Notes: generated by a model not told the origin, from the letters alone. DNA of 64,000 bases from Heloderma charlesbogerti (GCA_026122225.1 JANEZZ010001866.1:1302001-1366000), one strand, 5' to 3'; shown: positions 51,543-61,721, counted from the stretch's first letter. A program made the numbers and translations.

Positions 51543-52776
51543 CACACACACACGCGCGCGCGCGCGCGCATATATATATATATATATATACGGTCAGACA
51601 ATCCCCCCCCGCACACACACACACCTGTGCTCAAGGATTGCATAGGAAAATTTATTGGAAGTTGAAGGTTTACCTTGAGGTGTAGTTGGGATTTATGTCC
51701 GATTAGGGAAATTCAACACAGCCTAGGGTATTATTGGGCTTTAAAAGCTCAGTTTCAGACTTAATGCTTCCAAATAATGAAGCAAGATGGGTCTTGAATG
51801 GGGTATGTAATAAGTCTATAATTGCTTTCACTGGAGTAACTGCACATGCTAGTTAGAAGAAGCCTCCTCTCCCCACACATTTCCTTATGCAGAGAAACAG
51901 CATGGAAAGCTCACCTAATCCAACATCACTCCCAAAACAGGACATCCCATAACCATCCAACAAACCCAGACATACTGTATGTAAGTAAGTCTGGAGACAG
52001 ATTATAGTTCCCCACCGCACAAGCTAGCCGAAGTTGGCTCGAAAGAGAGACCGCCACTCTTGGTTTGGGTACATGTATTCCACCCCTCTTTTGTTCCACT
52101 CTTGCCTCTGGTTAAGCAGGTTTTAGAATCATGGAGTTAGAAAGGACCTTGGAGGTCATTTAGTCCACCCTACTGCTCAGTGCAGGCTCTCCAATTCAGG
52201 ATGCATCTACAGCATCCATGACAGACGGCTGTCCAACCTCTGCTTAAATACCTCCAGCGAAGGACAGCCCACCACCTCCCAAAGAAGAGTGTTCCATGGT
52301 TGACCAGATCTTACTACTGGGACGTTTCTTTGAATGTTTAGCCTCCCCGACCGAGGTGCCGTCTAGAGGAACGACCCTCCAGCCAGTGTCTTGGTCAAGG
52401 TGCCTGGTTGCGTGTGGGCTTTCCCTGGCCCGATGCGGCGCCACCCCCTGATGTCTTTTGGCCTGTAGAAGACTCGAGGAGAGAGGTTTCATCTGGCTCT
52501 CCACCCCCAAACAGTTCCCTGCTCCCGGTGTTCAGGAACACAAGTTCTCATTTAGCAAGGGAGTCAAAGCTTTGGCCCTTACGTCTCTTGGGTGTTTCCC
52601 TTGTCATAGAGATATGGTTGCCAGAGTCCTGCTGCCCCATCGCTGGTGGTGTGAGGCGTAAACTTGTCAGCATAGACCTCTATCTCCAGTGACTGATCTG
52701 TTGAGTGGTATTGGTCATAGATGCAGAGGGCCGTGGACAGTCCGATCACTCCTGCTCCAATCACAGCGACACGCAT
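40903..52776 (-). CDS. DAO: DAO, D-amino-acid oxidase (complete coding region, 10 coding exons)
   Basis: DAO is an FAD enzyme that oxidises neutral D-amino acids to keto acids, ammonia and hydrogen peroxide in peroxisomes. Coding exons in order: 52776-52583, 51498-51384, 50682-50606, 49854-49789, 47798-47744, 46274-46170, 44456-44374, 43984-43867, 42940-42842, 41034-40903. They total 1044 bases, 347 residues, the same length as human DAO, with consistent phases and GT-AG borders. The N-terminal FAD-binding motif [10 protein letters not shown] is at 5-14, Gln53 is in AGLWQPY, and His217, Tyr224 and Tyr228 lie in THD..GIYKTPY. Arg283 and Gly313 match human numbering. The C-terminus is ANL (human SHL), a probable peroxisome signal. 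An untranslated exon upstream is expected but was not found. The gene converges with SVOP. Confidence 0.96.
41129..41261. mobile_element. Inverted-repeat DNA element, GGGCACAATCC family
   Basis: GGCACAATCCTATGCATGTT paired with AACATGCATAGGATTGTGCC, 95 bases downstream of the DAO last-exon acceptor on the genomic map. Confidence 0.78.
42469..42796. mobile_element. Long foldback DNA element in DAO intron
   Basis: GGGGCTGTTCACACAA is paired with GTGTGAACAGCCCC. Inside, AACCCACACTCAGTGGTTGA pairs with TCAACCACTGAGTGTGGGTT, and AACCATGCAGTGTG recurs inverted. Almost the whole unit can fold on itself. Confidence 0.75.
42842..42940 (-). CDS. DAO: DAO coding exon 9 of 10 (Arg283)
   Basis: Acceptor TTTCCAG, donor GAG|GTAGGC. 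Encodes residues 272-304, including Arg283 in SRPVRP, the residue that binds the substrate carboxylate in the human enzyme. The preceding residues EWSGS differ from the human ERTGF. Confidence 0.95.
43128..43311. mobile_element. Inverted-repeat DNA element, GGTGCTTCC family, shorter copy
   Basis: Starts CTGCTTCCAGATGGAGAGTC and ends CACTTCTGGAAGCACCC with an internal deletion near 43170. Confidence 0.75.
43867..43984 (-). CDS. DAO: DAO coding exon 8 of 10
   Basis: Acceptor TTGCAG, donor CAG|GTGGGT. Encodes residues 233-271 with [14 protein letters not shown] and [11 protein letters not shown]. Confidence 0.96.
44205..44325. repeat. CA-rich microsatellite region in DAO intron
   Basis: Interrupted CACACA runs ending in ATATATAT, between DAO coding exons 7 and 8. 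Confidence 0.9.
44374..44456 (-). CDS. DAO: DAO coding exon 7 of 10 (active-site tyrosines)
   Basis: Acceptor CTTTAG, donor CTGG|GTAAGG. Encodes residues 205-231 including THD (His217) and [10 protein letters not shown] (Tyr224 and Tyr228), the active-site lid in the human enzyme. Confidence 0.96.
45209..45512. mobile_element. hAT-like nonautonomous element, copy
   Basis: Starts CAGGGGTGCAGAAGCTCAGG; body CCACCACTGGAATGTGGCCC. The right terminus is degraded and no TSD is visible. Confidence 0.75.
46170..46274 (-). CDS. DAO: DAO coding exon 6 of 10
   Basis: Acceptor TTTGTTAG, donor AAG|GTGAGG. Encodes residues 170-204 with [16 protein letters not shown] and PGRGQIIK, part of the FAD-binding fold. 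A second AG seven bases inside the exon would break the frame, so the upstream acceptor was chosen. Confidence 0.93.
46364..46452. mobile_element. Hairpin DNA element, shortened
   Basis: CAGCCTTCCCCAACCTGGTG to GGGTTGGGGAAGGCT with GTCTAGAG before and CCCTAGAG after as a possible aged 8-bp duplication. Confidence 0.75.
46765..46925. mobile_element. hAT-like nonautonomous element, partial copy
   Basis: Shares GCTGGTATTTTTGGCC, CCACCACTGGAATGCAGCCC and a GCTGACAGATGTTC end with the family. Confidence 0.65.
47035..47230 (-). mobile_element. L2-like 3' tail in DAO intron
   Basis: TTATTTATTTAAAATATTTC, then CACCTTTCAGGACAGAAG and a long CAA/AAACA-rich run. Confidence 0.62.
47744..47798 (-). CDS. 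DAO: DAO coding exon 5 of 10
   Basis: Acceptor CTTCAAG, donor GAG|GTTAGT. Encodes [18 protein letters not shown], residues 152-169. Confidence 0.92.
48183..48202. repeat. Short (GGCCA)n tandem repeat
   Basis: Four units of AGGCC/GGCCA in a DAO intron. A separate 20-base duplication, ATGGCGTATCATGGAGGAGG, lies near 48521-48560. Confidence 0.85.
49405..49600 (-). mobile_element. CR1/L3-like 3' fragment in DAO intron
   Basis: Contains CAGTCCAGTATCCTGCTTC and CAGAGGTACACTGCCTCTGA, matching the family at 1455-1785. Confidence 0.68.
49789..49854 (-). CDS. DAO: DAO coding exon 4 of 10
   Basis: Acceptor TTTCAG, donor ACAG|GTGCGT. Encodes [16 protein letters not shown], residues 130-150. Pro146 stands where human has Gln. 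Confidence 0.94.
50606..50682 (-). CDS. DAO: DAO coding exon 3 of 10
   Basis: Acceptor CTCTGCAG, donor ACAG|GTATTG. Encodes [15 protein letters not shown] to FPGY, residues 104-128. Confidence 0.95.
50795..51185 (-). mobile_element. CR1-like 3' fragment in DAO intron
   Basis: Contains CAGAGCTGGAAGGGATCTCA and CCCCTGCTCAATGCAGG followed by sequence collinear with the CR1 coding end (CTGTTCCACTTCTGAACAG). More diverged than the SVOP intron 6 copy. Confidence 0.82.
51384..51498 (-). CDS. DAO: DAO coding exon 2 of 10
   Basis: Acceptor ATTACAG, donor CCA|GTAAGT. Encodes residues 66-103 with ETFDYLL and [10 protein letters not shown]. The acceptor is preceded by TA/CG/CA microsatellite instead of a pyrimidine tract. 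Confidence 0.94.
51509..51625. repeat. Compound (TA)n(CA)n(CG)n(TA)n microsatellite at a DAO acceptor
   Basis: On the plus strand TA repeats, CACACA, seven or eight CG units, TA repeats again and a C run. Its left end lies ten bases from the acceptor of DAO coding exon 2. Confidence 0.96.
52120..52360 (-). mobile_element. CR1-like 3' fragment
   Basis: Matches the same CR1 region (AGAAAGGACCTTGGAGGTCA, CAGCATCCATGACAGACGGC), diverged. Confidence 0.8.
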
Positions 52777-52797
52777 GGTGGAAGCTTGAATCGTCTC
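52583..52797 (-). CDS. DAO: DAO exon with start codon
   Basis: Acceptor CCCCTCAG precedes 52797; 21 untranslated bases precede the ATG at 52776-52774. Coding bases 52776-52583 encode residues 1-64 plus two bases, with the dinucleotide-binding motif GAGVIG and AAGLWQPYL. Donor AC|GTAAGG. The acceptor shows an untranslated exon lies further upstream. Confidence 0.95.
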
Positions 52798-53029
52798 CTG
52801 AGGGGACAAAATGACTACAGTCTTGGACACTCAGGAGTCATTCCCAATTTACTCCTCAGTTGACATACATAGAATTGGGCCGTATATTTGTAAATACTTA
52901 GACTGAGTCAAATCATTGGTCGAGCCAACCCAGTACTGTCTGCTCCAACCTTCCCCAACCTGGTGCCCTCCAGATGTGTTGGACTACAACTTCCAGAACT
53001 GCCAGCCAATGATGGTTAAACCTTTTACA

Positions 53030-53254
53030 GCCAGTAACGAAGCCTTAGGAGAGGCATTTCAGTCTTTTAGAATGGGGAAAAAACTGCATAGAAGCTGGGA
53101 AAGCACCAAATGATTGGTAGCTGGGGAACAGCGGTATGGCCAGGAGAAGGGGGTGTGGCCATCTGGGGAACCCCAAAGGGCCAGGTTGGGAACACAGGAG
53201 GGCCAGATTTGGCACCTGGGCCTGAGGTTCTGATCCCCTGTTTAGCACCTAGGA
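53030..53254. mobile_element. hAT-like nonautonomous element, reversed partial copy
   Basis: Ends GGTTCTGATCCCCTG and contains GGCATTTCAGTCTTTTAGAA, the reverse of the family body. Confidence 0.6.
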
Positions 53255-53654
53255 TTGCTCCTAGTAATCACCTTGCTCCAATCAGGTCTGATACCAGACT
53301 GAAGCTGCAGCAGTTTTATGCAGCAGTTTTTATGCTTCAGTCCAGAAGTCCCTTCTTAGACTCTGCCCCTTCCCACAAATTGGAAAGCCTTAAAGGGACA
53401 TGCCTCTGACCCAACCCCTTGCACTCCTCTGTTTCTCCAAGAGATCATGTTGGTTGTGCTGCCAGCACTGATGCATCCGTTCCATGGATGGTGGAACTCT
53501 TGGTTGATGGGTGCACTGGCCTCATGCTAGAGTTAGGCTTGGGGGCCACAGTTGTTGGTCATGGCTCAAAAGTCTTGAGCATTTTAGGCTCGGGGATCTC
53601 CAGTTTCACAGTTGCGCTCAAGCCCGGTTCCTCCTCTGCTGGCACGACTGCTTC

Positions 53655-53936
53655 CTGATCATCTCAGAGTGCAGGACACGGAATAATGGGCTCACGTTAC
53701 AGGAAGCCAGATTCTGGCTGAACATCAGGAAAAACTTCCTGACTGTTAGAGCAATACGACAATGGAACCCATTCCCTAGGGAGGTGGTGGGCTCTCCCAC
53801 ATTGGAGGCGTTCAAGACGAGGCTGGACAGCCATCTGTCAGGGATGCTCTGACTTGGATTCCTGCAGTGAGCAGGGGGTTGGACTCGATGGCCTTGTAGG
53901 CCCCTTCCAACCCTACTATTCTATGATTCTATGATT
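53655..53936 (+). mobile_element. CR1 3' fragment, plus strand
   Basis: Encodes the CR1 C-terminal block (EARFWLNIRKNFLTVRAIRQ) and ends in repeated ATTCTATG. It interrupts an unclassified element that continues on both sides. Confidence 0.9.
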
Positions 53937-54844
53937 CCTCAGTCTCTGAGTCTGTGTCCAGGTCATTGCTGGACTCCAGGGTCATGACAAGATTAGAGGC
54001 ACTGGAGTACCAGGACAAGCAAGAGGGGATGTCTACCTCCATCTTGCTCCCCTTGTGAGCACCCAGGGGCATTCTTCTTGGCCACATTTGGAGATCAAGT
54101 GGAATACCCAGCAGGGACAAGAGAGTTCTGTATGTTACTCTGCAGGTGAGAATCAATCTGTAGCCAGAAATCGGAGGGGATTGAGAGTGCCCAAAAGCAA
54201 ATTGGCTGGCAAGTTTCTTGGTCAGTGTGTCACACGGCAGTGGCTCCATCTGCCTCAGGAGCTTGGCTCACCCTCTAGTTGTGGCCACTTCACAAAGGGC
54301 TAACAACAGATCCTTCTATGCGCTGGGATGCCCAGATGAAAAGGCTGCTTTATGATTCTCAAAACTCTGCACCCACTGGCTGGAGAACTTGGCTTCCCTC
54401 CCTGAAGGGTCTTGAACAGCTATCCTATTATTGCAGCGGATTCTTTCAGAGAAAGACAGTGCTGGAAAGAAACCCTGAGAATGGCAGAAGTGTTTATTGC
54501 CAGAAATAACAAAATGTGAGAAATGCTGGACAGTGCAGGCCTTAAAAAAAAAAATGAAAAGAAAAAAGCTGACTCACTTCTGCAGCATAGTCTGACTATT
54601 GGGCAACTCACTCATTTCAAGAATGGTTCATTTGTCCAACCTCCAGCCACAGCGGGACAGAAAGGGCCAGTCCATCAACTTAGTAATAGATGGCATAACC
54701 TTCTAACATTTCACAGATAAAAGAGAGACATAATGGTTATAACATCCCTATCCTCCCACCAAAGATCAGCGCCCAAGCCTGACTCCCATTCTAATGACAC
54801 CCCGCTGAAGGATCTACTTTGTCTATTATTTTGTTACGCCTGGA

Positions 54845-54945
54845 ACGCAGTGGAGGCTGGGGGCTCTGATGTCAGTGGGGAGGTGAATCCGCTCTGGGTT
54901 TCAGTCCGAACTCTACAGGAGCTGTCGAAGGTGCTTCACTCATGG
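54845..54945. repeat. Single arm of the family at 13795
   Basis: GGGCTCTGATGTCAGTGGGG and CAGTCCGAACTCTACAGGAG match one arm. Confidence 0.6.
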
Positions 54946-56776
54946 CATTTCTGTGATGGAGGGTTTATTTACATGCATGTACAAGTTAAGCATCAGTAGG
55001 GGTCCTCAGGAAATCACTACTAGCAATGTCCCAAAGTTTGTTGCTCCCACATCAGATCTCTAGGGAGACCAGCCAGCGCCCTGTGACACTGTTACAGAGC
55101 TCAGATTTAGCCACACTGCAGCTAATGAGGTGTATTTTGAACTACTGGTAACACAATTGTGTGGCAATTACAGTTTTCCTAGGTTATCTTTAACCCAAGA
55201 ACAGCAGCCTTTTTTTTAAAAAACCAATAGAGAGCAGGTTATTCCAGAGTAAATGAATAAAGCATAGAGTAGAAAGAGTAGAACCTCCAGCCATGTGTGA
55301 ATGTGTGGGTGGGTCCAGGCAGCGGTCCATGGTGTGAAACTACGGGTGTTATACATTTGTCCCTATTTTAGCCTGTGAAATGATGAGGATATTTTGTTGG
55401 TATTATCAGGCAGATCTCGTCTGTATCCCGATTCTTTAGGAGAAACTGGCCATACACTAACACGTTTTTCTGTACTATCACGAGGACTTAAAACCAGGAT
55501 CTTTTTTCTTTCTTTCTTTTTTTAATTTACACTGAAAGGTGAGGTTCTGAAAACTTTGTGAGACTAGATTAGAAGTTACATTCCACCAACTTGGTATGTA
55601 ACAGCAGCTCAGGAAATACCCGAAGAGCAAAGCCTGTTTTTGATCCCTTTCTATCCAGTTTTCTGTCTATTTCCTACTGTTATCAAGCCAACCTACACAA
55701 AGAGCAGACAGAATTCAGGAACAGCCAAAGAAAGCCATGTTTTCTGCAAATAAATGACAACCACCAGGCAGGCGCATTTAAATCTAGCAAGCCGAAAGAA
55801 AGCGAACGAATGAACCTTACCCTTTCGCTGGAAAAAGGCACACTTCCAGAAGTGCTTTTTAACTCCACAGTTTGCCCAAGCTGCTGACAGGCGGGAATGC
55901 GGAACACGTCCAGTGGTTCACCTGCAAGAAGATCAGCCACACACGTCCTTATGTATTTCAGGAGCTGGAAAAGAGGGGTCAAAGTTCCCTGTAGAGGGGC
56001 CACTGTGGACGAGGAGGTGGAGTTTAATACTCTCTTCTGCCAAGGAAGGAGAGCTGGCATTTTTCCTAGATAACTCCTTTCTTCAAGGGAGTAGTTTAAA
56101 TAGCAGTTCCTGCTACTGGACAAACAATGCATAATACTTCTGGCACAGCGGGAATGGCTTGTGGGGGGCTTGGCCAGTAGAGACCCTGTTGTGTCAGCCT
56201 GCAATCTCCATAAAAAAATAATATTCATAGCAGGAAATGTAACGCTAAAAAAAGGTGTTCCTCCCCTCTCAAGTGTTTAGGAACTCTTTTTTTGTAAAGA
56301 ACTGTTGCTTTGAGGTTAGAAATATTCGTCTTTCTCTCTTTCCCCACCCCTGCACACAGCTCATGCCCTGTTCATGCTAAGACTGCTTGACAGTGTAGTC
56401 TTCACTGACTACACAAGGGGATCAGTTCCTAGAAGGACCTTCTGGCAAACACAGAACATTTTTAGTAATGCTTACTTGCTCTGACTCTTTATGTTATGTA
56501 CATATCTATGTATCTATGCATCTATCTCCTGCCAACAATCTTCTCTCCCACTGCAACTCTACAACCCTTAGCCACCCAGTGCACATCTCTTGCTCTCCTG
56601 AATGACTCTCCTTATTCTCCCTTGTTGCCCCTTATACCTGGGGCCCTGCCCAGACCAACTACATGGTGCCACCTGCCACCCCCCTTTCTGCTCAAGTCCT
56701 TCCTCAAAACCCACCATTACACGGAAACTCTGGCTGCTTAATTCTGTAATCTTCATTGCCAGCTGTAGGCAAATGT

Positions 56777-57347
56777 TGTTGTTATTGTTTATTCAGTCAG
56801 TCGCTTCCGACTCTTCGTGACTTCATGGACCAGCCCACACCAGAGCTTCCTGTCGGCCGTCACCACCCCCAGCTCCCCCAAGGTCGAGTCTGTCACCTCC
56901 AGAATATCATCCATCCATCTTGCCTTTGGTCGGCCCCTCTTCCTTTTGCCTTCCACTTTCCCTAGCATCAGCATCTTCTCCAGGGTATCCTGTCTTCTCA
57001 TTATGCGGCCAAAGTACTTCAGTTTTGCCTTTAATATCATTCCGTCAAGTGAGCAGTCTGGCTTTCTTTCCTGGAGTATGGACTGGTTTGATCTTCTTGC
57101 AGTCCAAGGCACTCTCAAAATTTTCCTCCAGCACCACAGTTCAAAAGCATATATCTTCCTTCACTCAGCCTTCCTTATGGTCCAGCTCTCGCAGCCATAG
57201 GTTACTATGGGGAATACCATTGCTTTAACTATGCGGACCTTTGTTGTCAGTGTGATGTCTCTGCTCTTAACTATTTTATCAAGATTTGCCATTGCTGTCC
57301 TCCCAAGAAGTAAACTTCTTCTGATTTCCTGGCTGCAGTCAGTTACC
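56777..57347 (-). mobile_element. 5'-truncated LINE of a second, diverged RTE family
   Basis: The last reading frame resembles BovB (RVPWTARRSNQSIL, LKYFGRIMRR, RKRGRPKARW, TKSRKRLTE) but differs throughout. Its tail is TTATTG-rich and its terminal motif is AGTCGGAAGCGACTG. TAGGCAAATGT flanks it at 56766-56776 and 57348-57358. It is 571 bp, 5'-truncated, with one internal stop-frame change. Confidence 0.9.
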
Positions 57348-57480
57348 TAGGCAAATGTAGGTACAGACAAATGCATTTGCTCACATTCGCCTCTTGGTTG
57401 TCTCTCCCCCTGTTGTCTTCATGGCTGCCAACATTTGGATTGTAACGCCTTGGGGGAGATCTGTCTTTTTGGACTTAAGT

Positions 57481-57491
57481 AACTCTGTCAG
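57481..57491. repeat. TSD of the internally deleted BovB, left copy
   Basis: AACTCTGTCAG, identical to 58414-58424. Confidence 0.92.
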
Positions 57492-58413
57492 CCCCTTCAT
57501 AGATCATTGCCTTGTTGTGGCGAAGGGGCTTGCGTAACTCAGTGAAGCTATAAGCTATGCTGTGCAGGGCCATCCAAGACGGACAGGTCATGGCAGAGAG
57601 TTCTGACAAAATGTGGTCCACTGGAGAAGGAAATGCAACCCACTCCAGTATTCTTGCCAAGAAAACCCCATCACAAGGCTAAAAGTATCACAAGGCTAAA
57701 AGATATGACGCCGGAAGATGAGCCCCTCAGGTCGGAAGGTGTCCAATATGCTACTGGGGAAGAGCAGAGGCATATAGAAGGGGAAGAAATGGAAGCAGTG
57801 ACAGATTTTATTTTCTTGGGCTTCAAGATCACCGCAGACGGTGACTGCAGCCATGAAATTAAAAGATGCTTGCTCCTTGGGAGGAAAGCTATGGCAAACC
57901 TCAACAGCATAGTAAGAAGCAGAGACATCACCTTGCCGACAAAAGGTCCGCATAATCAAAGCTATGGTTTTGCCAGTAGCAACGTGTGGCTGTGAGAGCT
58001 GGACTATAAGCAAGGCTGAGCGCCGAAGAATTGATGCTTTCGAACTGTGGTGCTGGAGAAGACTCTTACGAGTCCCCTGGACTGCAAGGAGGTCCAATCA
58101 GTCAATCCTAAAGGAAATCAACCCTGAGTGCTCACTGGAAGGACAGATACTGAAGCTGAAGCTCAAATATTTTGGCCACCTAATGCGAAGAGAAAACTCA
58201 CTGGAAAAGACCCTGATGCTGGGAAAGACTGAAGGCAAAAGGAGAAGGGGACGGCAGAGGATGAGATGGCTAGATAGCATCACCGATGCAATGAATATGA
58301 ACTTGAGCTCACTCCAGGAGAGAGCGGAGGACAGGAAGGCCTGGCGTGCTATGGTCCACGGGGTCATGAAGAGTCGGACACGACTGAATGACTGAACAAC
58401 AACAACAACAACA
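57492..58413 (+). mobile_element. Internally deleted BovB
   Basis: The copy starts with the same 5' end as the full-length element and ends in an AAC repeat. The 5' 280 bases are joined near 57771 directly to the 3' 640 bases, removing the endonuclease and most of the reverse transcriptase. AACTCTGTCAG flanks it at 57481-57491 and 58414-58424. The C-terminal frame ends [20 protein letters not shown]. Confidence 0.93.
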
Positions 58414-58424
58414 AACTCTGTCAG
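58414..58424. repeat. TSD of the internally deleted BovB, right copy
   Basis: AACTCTGTCAG, identical to 57481-57491. Confidence 0.92.
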
Positions 58425-60430
58425 GCTGTAGTAAAGGTCAGTTTCCAGGCACTTAGGTTCCAGGACCTGCAGGGAGTGGGGTGGAGTGGAGTAGAGTGGG
58501 GAGAAGACGGCTGTCAGCCCAAGTGGGCTGGAAGCAGAAGCAGGTCCATTAGGAACACACACACAACCGCCTCTCTCACCACACACAGAGAAATACACCA
58601 TCCATCAAAGTGACTGGCATTTCTCTAGTTTGTGAGGAACTCCCCAAGCAAACAAGTTGTTATCTCAGTGGTCCTCAGAGCTGGATCCCACAGGCGAGTC
58701 AGTGCCATCAGTTGTCCCCTTTGTGAAGTAAAAGGAAAGTCAGGCACCTGAGGACCTCAATGGCGAAAGGCTTTACTGACACTCAGCAAAGCCTATTACA
58801 TTAATTACCCCATTACTCATCTGTCTCTTGCTTTTAGTGTTTCTGGCCCCTCACACTTTCACAGCCCTGCAATCTTTTTAAACCTGTGTTTGGTGTGGAT
58901 CTTTGCACATAACTGTAAGTGGCCAGCCCTCTTGGAACAGACTATCACTGCTGCGTTCTGGGCCAATGCGCAATACTCTGTTGACGGCTTGACACTACTA
59001 CAAATGTCTTGTGGGCAGATTCTTGAGGCCACTCAGTTCATTTTAACCTTCTCCTGATAATCAAGCTGGTTAAAGTGAGCTCGCAGTGGGATTTTACGAT
59101 GCTTTCAATACTTGATGTACAAAATGAGCAGTAATTATATTTGCCCACCAAGTGAATGAAGAGCTTTGAAGAAGCCTACCAATATGTCCCTCCTCAGAAT
59201 TTGTTTAAAACATTAACCCCTGACCTTTTCTTTCTCTACAACAATAGGAGAGCTATTATTCCTACTGAACACTGGTTTCATTGCCAACAGCATATTAGAT
59301 GCTGGAGAGAGTAAGGAGTGGCCAGGCTGGATGGATAGGACAGAGATGGAGATAATAGAAAGGGTTTGAATAAATAATTAGGCAGGGGAAGAGTAAGGGT
59401 ACCTGGAAGCAGAAGCCATGGGGGGGGGAGCTGCAACTTTGAATGCATGTTTGCATTGATGTTCTTACTGCATGCTACTTTCAGTGCATTTTTTTACATA
59501 GAAAAGGATAAAAATAAAATGAAATAAATAAAAATAGCTATTTCCTTACTGTGAATTGCTGCCATAATTTGGCCCTAATCTCATCCATTGCTCCTCATCT
59601 TCAACAACTAACAGCAGAGGTGTTTAAAAACAAACAAAAATAAACTGAGTCAGCTGTCAGTCTTACCTTGTGACAATCAATTGATCCATCAGCCTCAGGT
59701 GTACAAAGACTTTTAGAATCCAGCATTCCTTCCAGTCTGCCAATCTCCCTTCCATCTGGAGAGCAATTTGGTTCAAATTAGATGGGATTGGAAGCAAATT
59801 TGTATGCTGTATGGAGAACCCTTCTTTACCAAGGCCTCTTTTGAACACACACAGAAGAAATACACACACTCTGCTTGTATCGTTTGCTTGGCCTTTTTGT
59901 CTAGATGAAGCAGTACAGCCGTAGTGCAAACTCTTGGATGCTATTCAAAGACATGTTATCAGAGAGGTGTACACTTCAGAGAGAGATCAGGTGTAGCTAT
60001 CTCAGAGGGACAGCTAATCCCGCTTGTGGATCGGCCTGATTTAAACAAATGCCCCCAGATCCAGGGAACAATCTGCTAGAAAATTCTCTGCATGAGCCCC
60101 ATTGAAATAAATTAGATATTTGCTCTTGCACAACCCATTCATTTCAGGAGAAACTCCCAGTGGATTGTGCCTATAATAGCTCCAGATGACAACTTAAATT
60201 GTAATCAACAATTGAGAACCAGGTGTGTTTCAATAAGCCCTGTTGCTATCGTTTTGTCATTTATATTTTGTTACTATTATTAGCTATCTATGTCATTGCC
60301 AGCATACATCATCTTTATGAAATGAGCCACAGGGCTGAGGCCTGAGAACGTAGTCATCATCATTTGCATCTTCTGCATTTTCTTGCATGGGTCCAACATC
60401 ATGGAGAGAGCTTTGGTGTGCAACCAAGGG
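58425..60430. other. Between DAO and SSH1, middle part: nothing recognised
   Basis: Two kilobases of mid-GC sequence with only short, unconserved reading frames and an A-rich run near 59505-59540. Confidence 0.5.
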
Positions 60431-60839
60431 GGTATAATTCCCCCTGGAGACTGACACTTTAGGGGGAACTGGTGGATGCAGGCTGTTTATGTTTCAGCAG
60501 GGATTTTATGGAGCTGTCGGGGTCTTATAAATGGAGCCAAGTAGTATCAGGGTTGCCCCCCCCTTTGGAATTATGGGATCAGTGATGTTCTGTGGGTCTT
60601 TGGAGGTGTGAGGCCTGTTCTATGGGATGGAGACGCACAAACATCAGCTGTACAGATGTAGGTATTATACATAAAGTGCTGGGAAACTATACTGCCATAT
60701 CCTCTCCCAAAAGCCCTGCTCCTTAAGCTCTGAATTTTGTGGGGCTGAATTTAACAAGGGTTTCTTGCAAGAGACGCAGTGGGAAATTATTCTATGGGTT
60801 CTACAGCATATATACTGCCCTAGACTCTGGATGATCTCT

Positions 60840-61124
60840 TCTTGATCATCCCAGAGTGTAGGACACGGAATAATGGGCTCAAGTTACAGGAAGCCAGATT
60901 CCGGCTGAACATCAGGAAAAACTTCCTGACTGTAAGAGCATTATGACAATGGAACCAATTACCTGGGGAGGTGGTGGGCTCTCCCACACTGGAAGCCTTC
61001 AAGACGAGGCTGGACAGCCATTTGTCAGGGATGCTCTGACTTGGATTCCTGCAGTGAGCAGGGGGTTGGACTCGATGGCCTTGTAGGCCCCTTCCAACCC
61101 TACTATTCTATGATTCTATGATTC
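60840..61124 (+). mobile_element. CR1 3' fragment, plus strand
   Basis: Nearly the same segment and the same 5' truncation zone as the copy at 53655; ends in repeated ATTCTATG. Confidence 0.9.
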
Positions 61125-61267
61125 TTGGGATGACAGGATTTTATTCTATGGTGAGCAATGTAATAGGGTTAATATCAGAACAGGTGCGTGTAGGGCCTTG
61201 AGCCTATTCCGTGTGGAGTATTTTATGGTGCTTTATTGGGGGCAGAAAGAATTAATTCTATGAGGCT

Positions 61268-61385
61268 TCATTTACATAATTTTAAAAGCTTATATCCCGC
61301 CTCAAAGAACTCAAGGCGGCCAACAGACTAAATCAGCAATATTTAAAACAATCTTCAAACCCCGAATAAATAAACAATGATAACA
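61268..61385 (-). mobile_element. L2-like 3' tail
   Basis: TTATATCCCGCCTCAAAGAA and CAAGGCGGCCAACAG mark a reversed L2-like end, interrupting the TATGGGGC-type repeat region. Confidence 0.6.
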
Positions 61386-61721
61386 ACATTTGGAATCAAA
61401 GTCCTGTATGTATCCCTTTCAGATTCTATGGGGCCAGTTGGGAATTCTATGGTGCTTTTATTGGAGGTTGGTCTTTATTCTACAGGCCTGTTTGGTGATT
61501 CCGTGGGACCCCATGGGGGCAGAAGTTGATATGTACTCTAGGTGGATTCTATGGGGCTCATGGGGATATTCTAAATCCAAGGGGCTTTGGCGGGTGCAGG
61601 TGAATTTTGGCTGTATTCCATGGAGCTTCTTGTGGAGCTCAGCAGCCATTTTAGGGAGTTTTTTGGGGGTGGGGGCCATATGGTTTCTATGGGTTTGAGG
61701 GGATATAAGGAATTTCATTAT

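Larger units (their letters stand above)
53255..56765. other. Between DAO and SSH1, left part
   Basis: Contains an unclassified sequence split by CR1 (53400-53655 and 53937-54130) and a single inverted-repeat arm at 54845. The rest has no recognised feature. The untranslated first DAO exon should lie somewhere between 52798 and 63000. Confidence 0.45.

Noticed and set aside
57771..57771. BovB internal junction as a splicing product
   Set aside because: The full-length copy has no GT at the upstream side or AG at the matching downstream position, so a simple intron loss does not fit.
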